Shown here one piece after another: positions 1 through 7,335 of a stretch of 26,406 nucleotides of DNA. Position 1 is the first letter of the stretch. Every line of letters begins with the position of its first letter. The notes under the pieces are model-generated. The model saw only the letters and a list, made by a program, of their open reading frames with translations. It was not told the DNA's origin and did not search any database. A program made the translations under genes and the position numbers. This DNA comes from JBDTNL01 sp039933785 (GTDB lineage: Bacteria; Acidobacteriota; Thermoanaerobaculia; Multivoradales; JAGPDF01). The stretch is taken from contig JBDTNL010000053.1 of the NCBI GenBank assembly GCA_039933785.1, forward strand, positions 1 to 26,406. The letters run 5' to 3'.

Positions 1-1
1 G

Positions 2-75
2 CCCAGTCAGGTGCCTGGTGATTGTTCACAAGTAGCTGCCCCCAGTCAGGTGCCTGGTGATTGTTCACAAGTAGC
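2..75 (+). repeat. Direct repeat pair with REP-like core
   Basis: Two identical 35-bp units lie at 2-36 and 41-75, separated by only 4 nt. Each contains the core CAGGTGCCTGGTGATTGTTC. The core is a one-base variant of the CAGGTGCCAGGTGATT motif found between genes at 11264, 12654 and 13158, and in inverted orientation near 1294-1448. It lies downstream of the transposase gene that ends at 275. The 4-nt spacing is too short for CRISPR spacers. Confidence 0.85.
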
Positions 76-197
76 GAGACTCTCCGACCAAAACCTGCCG
101 AGGTCTAGGATTCCTGCCGCGTCGCGTTGCTCTTGCTTCCTGACTACGAAGCGCTCGGCGGCGTCGGCGGGTGTCGATCGAGTAGCCAGCGAACGAC

Positions 198-236
198 CAG
201 GGGGCCTGCAAGGTGCAGGGGGCCTGCAAGGTGCAG
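198..236. repeat. 18-bp tandem repeat with hairpin
   Basis: An 18-bp unit is present in two full copies (198-215 and 216-233) plus three bases. Each unit contains CCTGCA-AGG-TGCAG, which can fold into a short hairpin with a 3-nt loop. This sits just 3' of the RAYT gene and resembles REP/BIME-type folded repeats. It is a different sequence from the CAGGTGCC family. Confidence 0.7.
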
Positions 237-274
237 CTCCGCCCTGCACGCGGAGCAAATCCACTCATCGAATC

Positions 275-1213
275 TCAGTGATTCGCCAGCAGAGCAGGCG
301 GGCGTGCGAAGGGGAGAGGAGGCGGAAAGCTTCCCCATGGGAATACGGCAGAAGGGTCGCCGCCGCGGAGTCGCCTAGCGGCTTCGCGATAAGCAGCCAG
401 GAATTCGCGATAGGCGCCGAGGAGAGCCCGTCTGGCGGAGCGGCTTGCTGCATGGACGCGCGGCGCTGGGCTCCTCTTCGATTGCAGAGGCCTGTCGTGA
501 GGATGCTGGCGGCGAACGAGGGTGGCGCCCAGAGGCGCGCGCCCGGTCCGTTCTCGGCGGTCCCTGGCTTCCTGCTCGATCTCGGCGACGAGCCCCGCGA
601 TTCGTCGTCGGACCTCCTCCTCGGGCAGATGTTTCCAGCACGGTAGCGTCGTGAATTTGACCGTCTCCTCGGTGGCGAAATCCCTGCTCCCATGGGCAAT
701 GCCGCGCCTCCGCGCTCGGAATTCCAGCGTGCGATTGAACCAAAGTCCACGCAGGGGTTTGCCCTCGGCAAGCGCGTTGACACAGTGAACGCCAGGCCAA
801 TCGGCCGGCCTTGCGACCAATCCCTCCTTGCAGCCATGAGAGAGGATGTACTTGAGCCGGGCGACTTGTGCCGCTTCCTCTCGGCTCACGAGGATTGCTT
901 GGTAGCGGCGGCCGAAGACCCGCTGACGCCAGTTGTGCCGTCTCCCGGTCTCGCGGGCCAGGTTGGAGTTGAGAAAGCACATGAAGCGGCCGAGCTGCTG
1001 CGCGTCCGTTGGGCTCAAAAGGAGATGAAAGTGATTCGACATGAATTGGAGGCCGTGGACCTCCATGTCCGTGAGCCTTTGAGCGCGGCCGATGACGCCT
1101 ACGACGATGGCGTCGTAGGCGTCATCAGGGCGCAGAAGGTATCGGGAATGCAGAGTTCGGACGGTGACCTCGACGATGGACTCGGGTGGAATGAAGCGAA
1201 TGGAGCGCGGCAT
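275..1213 (-). CDS. REP-associated tyrosine transposase (RAYT, Y1_Tnp/HUH)
   Basis: A single-strand DNA transposase-like HUH endonuclease, 312 aa from the chosen ATG at 1213 (product begins MPRSIRF). The HUH motif is His61-Phe-His63 in MSNHFHLLL. The Y1 nucleophile is probably Tyr122 in LKYIL, aligned with the usual 'YI..NPV' helix; Tyr104 in RRYQAI is an alternative. The C-terminal third is basic and ends in a Pro-rich segment (FPWGSFPPPLPF) that I recall from related acidobacterial proteins. The frame stays open upstream to 1327, but that extension is repeat DNA, so I reject it; no strong ribosome site is visible. Family knowledge: RAYTs are usually single-copy genes that process REP palindromes. 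Here repeat clusters lie on both sides, and related repeats occur at three other intergenic sites. The gene looks intact. Confidence 0.88.
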   Translation of the reverse strand: MPRSIRFIPPESIVEVTVRTLHSRYLLRPDDAYDAIVVGVIGRAQRLTDMEVHGLQFMSNHFHLLLSPTDAQQLGRFMCFLNSNLARETGRRHNWRQRVFGRRYQAILVSREEAAQVARLKYILSHGCKEGLVARPADWPGVHCVNALAEGKPLRGLWFNRTLEFRARRRGIAHGSRDFATEETVKFTTLPCWKHLPEEEVRRRIAGLVAEIEQEARDRRERTGRAPLGATLVRRQHPHDRPLQSKRSPAPRVHAASRSARRALLGAYREFLAAYREAARRLRGGDPSAVFPWGSFPPPLPFARPPALLANH

Positions 1214-1256
1214 GACTATGAGGACGCGCAACGAGGCCGCGATCTTCGTTCCGGAT

Positions 1257-1484
1257 CTCACCTGGCGCCCCCGCGCCCAGCGCCCCCGCGCCCAATCACC
1301 TGGCACCTCTCGGTGGCGAACCGCCAATCACCTGGCACCTCTCGAGCAGATCTCACCTGGCGCCCCGCGCCCAGCGCCCCCGCGCCCAGCGCCCCCGCGC
1401 CCAATCACCTGGCACCTCTCGGTGGCGGCGCCCAATCACCTGGCACCTCTCGGTGGCGGCACCTCTCGGTGGCAGCACCTCTCG
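1257..1484. repeat. REP-like repeat cluster upstream of RAYT
   Basis: The sequence AATCACCTGGCACCTCTCG occurs at 1294, 1326, 1403 and 1434, three times followed by GTGGCG. A GCACCTCTCGGTGGC unit is repeated again at 1459 and in part at 1475. Two larger blocks start with TCACCTGGCG (1257 and 1353), carry iterated CGCCCCCGCGCCCAG units, and run into the AATCACC motif. The motif is the reverse complement of the AGGTGCCAGGTGATT core seen elsewhere. CACC-TCTC-GGTG can form a small hairpin. The cluster fills the gap between the RAYT start and the 3' end of the propeller gene. Confidence 0.9.
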
Positions 1485-1496
1485 ATGCAGCGGACC

Positions 1497-4400
1497 TCAG
1501 TCGAAGTAGCCGGCTAGATCGACGATGACATGCACGGTCTGGCCGGACGGCAGTCCCGACCGGATGGTGAACGTGCCCGCCGCGTTGGTGGCCAAGCTCA
1601 GGACGCCGTTGTTGGCCCGCGTTTTACCGGCCGCGAAGCTGATCGCGCTGGTGGCGGGAACGCCGAGGTTGCCCGGGTAGAGTTGGAGAAAGCCGCTGGC
1701 GGTCGGGCTGACGACCGTGACATTGAACGCCAAGCTCCTGATTGTCGGCGTCAGCAGCGGGCAGCTGCCGACGAAGCCCAGCGCCGAGATCACTCGCGTC
1801 TGGCCCCCGGAAATCGGGCCGGCGGGGTCGTTGCGCGAGTCATAGAGCCGGCACGGCGGGACGGTGAAAAAATCTCCCTGTGCGGGAGATCGATACTTGG
1901 CGAGCAGGAAGTCGCCCGCGGCGCTCGTGCCGTAGGTGGTTCCGGCCACCACCGCATCGCCGGAATTCTTCTCGACGACCAGGGACCAGCCGTGGTCGTC
2001 GCCGGCATTGCTGTCGAGGAAGTCGCTGTCGACGATCCCCAAGCCAGTGCTGTACTTGATGAACATGAAGTCGTTCTTCTGACTGGTCAGGGAAAAACGC
2101 GTACCCACCACGAACACGTCGCCTGCGAAGTCAGTCGCCACACCGTAGCCCGTCAAGTCCTCGTCGATGGGACCGAATCGGCTGACGGCCAGTTCGACAC
2201 CCAAGGTCCCGGCATACTTCACCACCGCAACCTGCTTGTTACGCGCCGGCAGCTTGGTGGCGAAGCCGGTGACCACGACGTCACGGACGGAGTCCAAGGC
2301 GACGTCGAACGCTTGATCGTCCCGGCCATCGAAGTCCTTGACCGCCGTCCACAGCTGCGTCGGGGAGCCGCCCTGAAAGACCGCGGTCAACCAATTGCCG
2401 TCCTGCCGGCCGGCCACCGCGACCCGCGCGGGTTGGCCCGCGGCGGCAATGGCAAGCCCGACCTCCTGCCCGGCCGGGAACAGCGTGCTTACCCAAACCG
2501 GCGAGCCGCTCGCGGCATCGAGGAGCCCGACCAGAAAGTCGCTGCCGCTGGTCGGCGAGAAGGCGTTGGTCGCCTGGCCGGTGAGATAGACGCCGGTGGC
2601 GACGCACTGCGCGCCGAAGGTGTCGGTGCAGCCGTACGCCAGGGCGTATGCGAACGCATCGCCGCCGCCAGCGCTCGGGGCAGCCGCCCAGGGGCTGCCG
2701 CCTCCCGCGGTGTGATACGCCACCACCGTGGCCTGGAACTTGGCACCGTCGAACGACGCACCGCCGACGAAGACCGTGTCTTGCGATCCGAGCGCACCGT
2801 CTCGCCCGAGCACCAGCGAGTACGCAACGTCGTCCTGGTGCGCCGCGCCGTCGTAGCGTTGCGCCCACACCGTCGCCGCGGTCGTGGGATCGAGGCGCAG
2901 GGTGAGCATGTCGTACCCGGTGCCGCTGCCGATCGACCAACCCGTGACGTAGATGTTGTTGCCGTTGTCGATCGCCACGGCCACCGCGAAGTCGTCGCCG
3001 AAGCCGCCGTCGATAGTGCGCGACCAGACGAGGTTGCCGCCCGGACCATACTTCTGGACTAGAAAATCGGTGCCGGTGGCGCCGGGAGCGCTCGCGGCAA
3101 AGGCCGTCGACCCCACGACGACGGTGTTCCCCAGGGAATCCAGCGCGATCTTCTTGCGGCCCAGCTCCGGTGGCATGAGGCTGCCCAACACCTCGTCGGA
3201 GTCGAGCAGCGGTTCTCTTTGCGCCCACTGTTCCGTCAGCGCCGCGTTGTATTTCACGACCAGGAAGTCGGCGTTGACGGTGCCTTTGGACAGGCCCACG
3301 ACGACGGCGTTTCCGGACGCATCGACGGCGACGCCCACCGCGTTGTCGTCGCCCAGACCGGTGCCATTTCGGGTGGCTTGAATCGGGCCTGAGCTGCCGC
3401 TGGTTGCGTTCAGGGACTCGGTGAAGAAGTCGTAGCTTCCCGGTTTCCCCCGATAGCCCGTGACGAACACGCGGCCAGAGGCAGAGGTCGCGATGCCGGT
3501 AGGCACGTAGTCGTCGTCCAGGACGCCGGTCCCGAAGTTGTGCGACCACTGTTCGACACCATCGCTCGCGCGGTACTTGGCGGTAAAGAAGGTTAGGGCA
3601 TTGAAGAGCTTGAGCGGCCCGGTAACGTACACGTCGCCGGCGCCATCCACCACGACGTCGCGCGCCGTCTCGGTGGTCCCGACGCCATAGTTGACGGCCT
3701 TCTGCCAAACCACGCCCCCGCTTGGGCCGTACTTGACGATCAGAAACTTGTTGTCCAAGGCATTGTCGGCTATACCCACTACGATCGCGTTGTTGCCACT
3801 GTCGATCGCTACCGCCCTGCCCTCGGCAAAGGCGAGGGAGGCATCCGACCAGAGCTCGTTGCCGTTGGCGCTGTCGAATTTCACGGTCAGCAGGCCGTCG
3901 CTGTCCCAGCCGGTCACCACCGGGTGTCCGTCCGGACCGACCGCGATGGCGGTGGCGACATCGTTGCTGTTCGAGGTGGAAGTGGATTTGTCCTTGCGCC
4001 AGAGTTCGGCCCCGGTCGCTCCGTTGTACTTGATCGCCAAGATGTCGCGCAGATTGCCGGGCGGCCCCGGGTTCGATGTCGTCCCGGCGACGAAGGGATT
4101 GCCCGAGGAGTCGACCGCCACGCACGGCGATTCGTCCCAGTCATGCCCAGGCCCGTCCGCGGTCTTCGCCCAGAGTTGCGCTCCGCTCGTCGCGTCGTAC
4201 TTGACGGTCAGAAAATCGGGATCGCAGTTGCTGTCGGTACAGGTCTCGCCGGTCACGAAGACGGCGTCCGCGGACAACGCGAGGCAGAAGGCGGTGTCTT
4301 CCAAGCGCGCCCCGCCGTCGGTCGTGCGGTACCAGACGACATTGCCCGAGGCGTCGTACTTGGTCACCAGGAAGTCCTGGTGGTCGAAGGAGTCGGGCGT

Positions 4401-4652
4401 CGCGGAGCCCGCGACGTAGACGTTGCCGAGGCCGTCCACGGCCACCGCGTGGCTACCGCGAATCGGGTCCTTGATGTTCTGGCCGTGGCCTTCGATGTGC
4501 GCTGGGCTGGCGTAGACGTCCCGCGCCGCCTGCCCGAAGCGCGTCATCCAGGTCGGAGGGGTGCCCCGGGCTGGCGTCGCCAGGCATCCGGGGCCGAGAA
4601 GCACCACCGCGAGCATCGCCGCACGCTGCGAGAGTCTGACGATCCTGGCCAT
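1497..4652 (-). CDS. Large secreted SBBP/beta-propeller-type repeat protein
   Basis: A 1051-aa exported protein of unknown role. The start at 4652 is supported by GGAGG about 8 nt upstream. Residues 1-30 form a signal peptide; a Cys follows LLGPG, but the -3/-2 residues fit a lipobox poorly. I count 16 tandem repeats of about 50-60 aa with the pattern 'A.AVD..GNVYV.G......DFLV.KYD..G...W', typical of SBBP/PQQ-like propeller blades. The last 120 aa form a separate beta-rich domain from PPCRLYDSRNDPAGP to a terminal GYFD, with two Cys that could pair. I recall this module at the C-terminus of many large secreted acidobacterial proteins, so it may be a sorting or surface-anchoring domain (inference). 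The gene follows the Kir gene on the same strand with a 111-nt gap, and its stop abuts the repeat cluster. Confidence 0.85.
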   Translation of the reverse strand: MARIVRLSQRAAMLAVVLLGPGCLATPARGTPPTWMTRFGQAARDVYASPAHIEGHGQNIKDPIRGSHAVAVDGLGNVYVAGSATPDSFDHQDFLVTKYDASGNVVWYRTTDGGARLEDTAFCLALSADAVFVTGETCTDSNCDPDFLTVKYDATSGAQLWAKTADGPGHDWDESPCVAVDSSGNPFVAGTTSNPGPPGNLRDILAIKYNGATGAELWRKDKSTSTSNSNDVATAIAVGPDGHPVVTGWDSDGLLTVKFDSANGNELWSDASLAFAEGRAVAIDSGNNAIVVGIADNALDNKFLIVKYGPSGGVVWQKAVNYGVGTTETARDVVVDGAGDVYVTGPLKLFNALTFFTAKYRASDGVEQWSHNFGTGVLDDDYVPTGIATSASGRVFVTGYRGKPGSYDFFTESLNATSGSSGPIQATRNGTGLGDDNAVGVAVDASGNAVVVGLSKGTVNADFLVVKYNAALTEQWAQREPLLDSDEVLGSLMPPELGRKKIALDSLGNTVVVGSTAFAASAPGATGTDFLVQKYGPGGNLVWSRTIDGGFGDDFAVAVAIDNGNNIYVTGWSIGSGTGYDMLTLRLDPTTAATVWAQRYDGAAHQDDVAYSLVLGRDGALGSQDTVFVGGASFDGAKFQATVVAYHTAGGGSPWAAAPSAGGGDAFAYALAYGCTDTFGAQCVATGVYLTGQATNAFSPTSGSDFLVGLLDAASGSPVWVSTLFPAGQEVGLAIAAAGQPARVAVAGRQDGNWLTAVFQGGSPTQLWTAVKDFDGRDDQAFDVALDSVRDVVVTGFATKLPARNKQVAVVKYAGTLGVELAVSRFGPIDEDLTGYGVATDFAGDVFVVGTRFSLTSQKNDFMFIKYSTGLGIVDSDFLDSNAGDDHGWSLVVEKNSGDAVVAGTTYGTSAAGDFLLAKYRSPAQGDFFTVPPCRLYDSRNDPAGPISGGQTRVISALGFVGSCPLLTPTIRSLAFNVTVVSPTASGFLQLYPGNLGVPATSAISFAAGKTRANNGVLSLATNAAGTFTIRSGLPSGQTVHVIVDLAGYFD

Positions 4653-4763
4653 GCTCCGCCTCCGGTTTCGCGGGTTCGACGAGCCGAAGAAGTCAGCCGT
4701 CTACCTAGAACGCGCAAAACCGGGGGAAAGTTCCTCACTGACCGAGCCGGTCGGAGGGGTCCA

Positions 4764-5750
4764 TCAGCGTTTTTCGGTGGCGCTCAGCTTCCTCACATCG
4801 ATGCTCAGCCCGCCATCCTCGTCGGGCGGGTTATAGACACTGGCGAAGTTCACGCCCCAATCGATCTCGTGCGCCTTGTACGAAGACCGGGTGTACACCG
4901 TCTGTGAGAATGTTTCATCGATGCCCTGGAGAAGGATCAAGAACTCGGCCTCCTGAGCGAGCAGCTCGTTCTCGCTGGTGCCCCAGAGCGGGCTGGCCTG
5001 GTCGATCGGATGTACCACCGTCCAGCTCAAAGGAAAGAAGGGTACCGCGTCGCGCTCGAGCTCGAGCTGCTTGAACTCGCGGTCGCCATTGGCCAGCCGG
5101 CGGCTGATCAGGACCTTGGCCTGGAGCTCGATGATCTCTTTGTCCCGAGCGTTCACGATGCGGAACTCGAAGGCGGTGATGTCGCGGTAGGGGCCGATGA
5201 TCGCGCGGTCGCTGAACAACACCTTGGCGGTGGGGCGCGAGAAGCGGGCGAAAGAAATGCCCGTGCCGAGCGCTACCAGCAGCAGCCCGGTCACCGACTC
5301 GAGCACCACCAGCAAGTTGGCGGACAGGCTGAGCGGGCTGATCGCGCCGTAGCCGATGGTGGCAAAGGTCTGCACGCTGAAGAAATAGCACTCGACGAAG
5401 CGGCCGCCCGGGAACCCCGAGTGCATGCCGCCGAAGGCCAGCGGCCCGCAGAGGTAGAAAGCGCTGGCGAAGGCGAGGTTCACCAGCAAGTAGCCGATCG
5501 AGAGGAACAAGAGGAACCGCGGCCAGGTGACGGTGAGCAGCCCGTGATAGAGGCTCAGCGACTTCAGGAAGCCGAGGCCGCCGCGGCGCACGTTGAACGT
5601 GCCGTCGCGATTCAGGAAGCGCCCGCGCGCCTGGCGCGCGACCACCGAGCCGAAGCCGAGGTCGCGGCCCTCCTTGAGCGGCACGTTGGATTTCAAGATG
5701 CCTTCGAAGGCTCGGGTGGCGGCGGCTCCGCCGGGCGGCTGTTCACTCAT
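4764..5750 (-). CDS. Inward-rectifier-type potassium channel (KirBac family)
   Basis: A predicted tetrameric inner-membrane K+ channel, 328 aa from the ATG at 5750 (MSEQPPGG). The open frame extends to 5801 without better support. Features in order: a cytoplasmic N-terminus with the family motif RFLNRDGTFNV (44-54), TM1 about 76-100, a pore helix, the selectivity filter TIGYG (131-135), TM2 about 143-168 ending in FARFSRP, then a cytoplasmic immunoglobulin-like Kir domain to the end. Length and order match KirBac proteins. By my alignment to Kir2.1, the rectification site (Asp172 there) is Val159 here, so strong polyamine block is not expected; Glu151 in TM2 is retained. No metabolic partner is evident nearby. 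Confidence 0.93.
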   Translation of the reverse strand: MSEQPPGGAAATRAFEGILKSNVPLKEGRDLGFGSVVARQARGRFLNRDGTFNVRRGGLGFLKSLSLYHGLLTVTWPRFLLFLSIGYLLVNLAFASAFYLCGPLAFGGMHSGFPGGRFVECYFFSVQTFATIGYGAISPLSLSANLLVVLESVTGLLLVALGTGISFARFSRPTAKVLFSDRAIIGPYRDITAFEFRIVNARDKEIIELQAKVLISRRLANGDREFKQLELERDAVPFFPLSWTVVHPIDQASPLWGTSENELLAQEAEFLILLQGIDETFSQTVYTRSSYKAHEIDWGVNFASVYNPPDEDGGLSIDVRKLSATEKR

Positions 5751-5818
5751 GGGCTGAAGTCTAACCTCCCAGCCCCGACCGCGCCTCCAGCCGTGGCTCA
5801 AGTCGACGAGCCAGACCG

Positions 5819-6007
5819 TTCCACAGCAAAGGCTTCTCGTATCTCCCGCCGCCTGGATTCGCTCCCAATCTCAACGTCGTCGACGAAGAACTCGCAGGCT
5901 CGCCCGATCAGTACCTGGCGGGCAACCTCGCCACTCTCGGGAGGGTGATGCCGGAATTCCGGAAGGTGAGCGAGGGCGACATGGCGACGACCTTTCGCGT
6001 CGACTGA
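5819..6007 (+). pseudogene. Truncated DcrB/PsbP-like protein remnant
   Basis: This plus-strand frame has no credible start but reads as the inner part of a DcrB/DUF1795-like (PsbP fold) lipoprotein: GFSYLPPPGFAPNLNVV, then DEELAGSPDQYLAGNLATL, then GRVMPEFRKVSEGDMATTF, with a stop at 6005-6007. From memory, family members carry 'F.Y.PP.GF.PN.NVVDE...GSLDEY...NL..L...FP.F', which matches in order and spacing. The N-terminal signal and strands and the C-terminal half are missing. The upstream end meets the start region of the Kir gene on the opposite strand. I read it as a decayed gene fragment. Recognition is by eye, and chance resemblance is possible. Confidence 0.5.
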
Positions 6008-6108
6008 ACGGGTCTCCCGGCTCCCTACCCCGCGGGAAGCTGCGAGATCACCCCGAGGTGTGTCGTCGGGGACCGCCAAGGGCGCAGAATGGACTCAGGA
6101 GGTAGCCC

Positions 6109-6381
6109 ATGCACGGCTCGCATTCCACGACAACCCGCTCTGCCCCCTGCGGTCTCGACGACTCCCTGGTGAACGCGGTGCGACTCGCGAGGCAAGTCGA
6201 CGCCGACCGCATCGCGGTCTGCTCGCAGGACGGCCGGCAGCTCGGCGTCGTCACTCTTTCCCAGATCTGGGCCGCGGTGGCGCTCCGCGAGTTGCCGCTC
6301 GGAGAATTGCGGGTTCGAGAGATCGTGAGTTTCTCCGAAGCGCAGGGCCTGCGACGCCCCGCGAAGGCTCGTCAGGCGTGA
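6109..6381 (+). CDS. Small protein with a CBS-like half domain
   Basis: A 90-aa soluble protein. The start is firm: AGGAGG lies 7 nt before the ATG at 6109. Residues about 30-72, from ADRIAVCSQDGRQLGVVTL to VREIVSF, resemble one CBS motif (strand, 'D..G..LGVVTL', helix), a fold that commonly binds adenosyl ligands as pairs. Only one imperfect motif is present, so the protein would have to dimerise or be a remnant. The tail after about residue 75 is basic and unstructured. It stands alone between the DcrB-like remnant and a gap. Function unknown. Confidence 0.6.
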   Translation: MHGSHSTTTRSAPCGLDDSLVNAVRLARQVDADRIAVCSQDGRQLGVVTLSQIWAAVALRELPLGELRVREIVSFSEAQGLRRPAKARQA

Positions 6382-6569
6382 AGCTCGCAGCGAGACCCGG
6401 TCGGTCGTGCTCGCGGGCCTTGCGCCAGCGCCTGAACTAGCTGCTCGGGAGCCCGAGAGTTCGATCGAGACGCCAAGCGAGGTGCTCGGCTGCGTTCAGG
6501 TCCTGAAACGCGAAGCCGAGGCGCGCCGCTCCCGCATGATCGACGAGCTCGACCACCGCGAAGGCCGAA

Positions 6570-6707
6570 CTAGGCGATTGCCGTCAGTAGGAGCGCCACG
6601 CCGACGAAGATCGCGGCGTTCCGGCGCTGTTCCAACCGAATGACGAGGCCCTGTCCACGCTCGTCGAGCGTGTACCGTTCGAGAACGCTCGGGCTCAAGA
6701 GCTTCAC
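6570..6707 (-). CDS. Small single-pass membrane ORF (45 aa)
   Basis: A GTG-started frame at 6707 runs to a TAG at 6570-6572, with an in-frame stop just upstream of the GTG. It reads VKLLSPSVLERYTLDERGQG, then LVIRLEQRRNAAIFV, then a hydrophobic end GVALLLTAIA. The charged beta-like N-terminus plus one membrane segment resembles the beginning of a common small membrane-protein type ('..LVIRIPARRN.....'). It could be a genuine 45-aa membrane peptide or a truncated larger gene. The ribosome site is weak. The rest of the 6382-6787 gap shows nothing I can support. Confidence 0.35.
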   Translation of the reverse strand: MKLLSPSVLERYTLDERGQGLVIRLEQRRNAAIFVGVALLLTAIA

Positions 6708-6787
6708 CTCGTCTGGTCAAGTCGCCAGGAGAGCCAAGGCCCTCCCGGCGGTACCAAGCGACAATTCCTACCGCGGCGATCAGTCGA

Positions 6788-7186
6788 TCAGAACGTGCAG
6801 CCGTAAGACGTCATGGCTTGCGCCGCTGCCGTCTGGGCCTGGGTGCAGGCCGCGGCGAGGCCGCTACGACCTTCGGGGGTGGCGGCCACTTGCTTCCAGG
6901 CCGCGACCGCCTGGTCGAAGGCCGCCTTGTACTGGGCGCGGGCGACTTCGGGGACCTTCGAGCCCACGCACTCCATGTACTTCTTCACATAGTTGTCGCA
7001 CTCGGGCACGCCGATCGCGTCGGCCACCACCGCGGTGGCTGCGGGGGCCGCAGCAGACTCTGCCGGAGCTGCTGCCGGGGCAGGTGCTGCCGCCGCGGCC
7101 TCCGGGGCCGCCGGCTTGCTGCCGCCGCAGGCGAACAGCACCGACGGGACGACCACGGCGGCGACCAACATGAGGCTCTTACGCAT
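6788..7186 (-). CDS. Small cysteine-containing lipoprotein
   Basis: A 132-aa predicted lipoprotein. The ATG at 7186 is preceded by AGGAG at about 6-nt spacing. The signal peptide ends in a lipobox VLFAC-G, with the lipidated Cys at residue 20. An Ala/Pro-rich linker (about 23-57) leads to a helical domain with four Cys: VPECDNY, YMECVG, LAAACTQ and YGCTF at the end, which suggests two disulfides. I recall similar 'CD.Y...Y..C' lipoproteins in Acidobacteriota and Myxococcota, with no known role. It is divergent from the ArsR-methyltransferase gene, with a 149-nt shared intergenic region. Confidence 0.8.
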   Translation of the reverse strand: MRKSLMLVAAVVVPSVLFACGGSKPAAPEAAAAAPAPAAAPAESAAAPAATAVVADAIGVPECDNYVKKYMECVGSKVPEVARAQYKAAFDQAVAAWKQVAATPEGRSGLAAACTQAQTAAAQAMTSYGCTF

Positions 7187-7288
7187 GAATTCTCCTGGAT
7201 TGATCCTACGGTTTGTTTGCGTCGGCCAGATCAGACCACACCTGGAGATGCGCCCCGACGGTTAAGGCGGAGGACCACTGTGTGTCAC

Positions 7289-7318
7289 TTGACACGACCC
7301 TTCGGGTATCGATATCCT
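7289..7318 (+). promoter_or_regulatory. Sigma-70-type promoter for arsR-MTase/ahcY
   Basis: A perfect -35 TTGACA (7289-7294) is followed after 18 nt by TATCCT (7313-7318, 4/6 match to TATAAT). Transcription would start near 7325, only about 10 nt before the first ATG at 7336, so the mRNA would be almost leaderless. Prediction by eye. Confidence 0.5.
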
Positions 7319-7320
7319 TT

Positions 7321-7330
7321 AATCCGGATT
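7321..7330. promoter_or_regulatory. Palindromic operator candidate
   Basis: AATCCGGATT is a perfect 10-bp palindrome placed over the expected transcription start of the ArsR-methyltransferase gene. ArsR-family repressors usually bind imperfect palindromes overlapping their own promoter, so autoregulation is a reasonable inference. GATATC and ATCGAT palindromes lie just upstream within the promoter. Confidence 0.35.
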
Positions 7331-7335
7331 TACGG

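Noticed and set aside
2..75. CRISPR array
   Set aside because: The two repeats are separated by 4 nt and there is no series of unique spacers or cas gene.
1530..4125. Long open frames on both strands inside the propeller gene (1530-3062 plus, 2281-4125 minus)
   Set aside because: Shadow frames of high-GC coding DNA. Their products are Arg/Gly-rich with no domain, while the 1497-4652 frame has a signal peptide and regular repeats.
5010..5948. 312-codon plus-strand frame opposite the Kir gene
   Set aside because: The Kir product has the full pore and cytoplasmic domain; the opposite frame is Glu/Ala/Arg-rich shadow sequence.
6407..6643. 78-codon plus-strand frame after the CBS-like gene
   Set aside because: A short charged helix-like stretch but no ribosome site or family, and its tail is Arg-rich noise; the minus-strand 45-codon frame reads better.
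7187..7335. SAH or SAM riboswitch upstream of the ahcY operon
   Set aside because: The predicted transcript starts about 10 nt before the first ATG, leaving no room for an aptamer, and ahcY itself overlaps the upstream gene.
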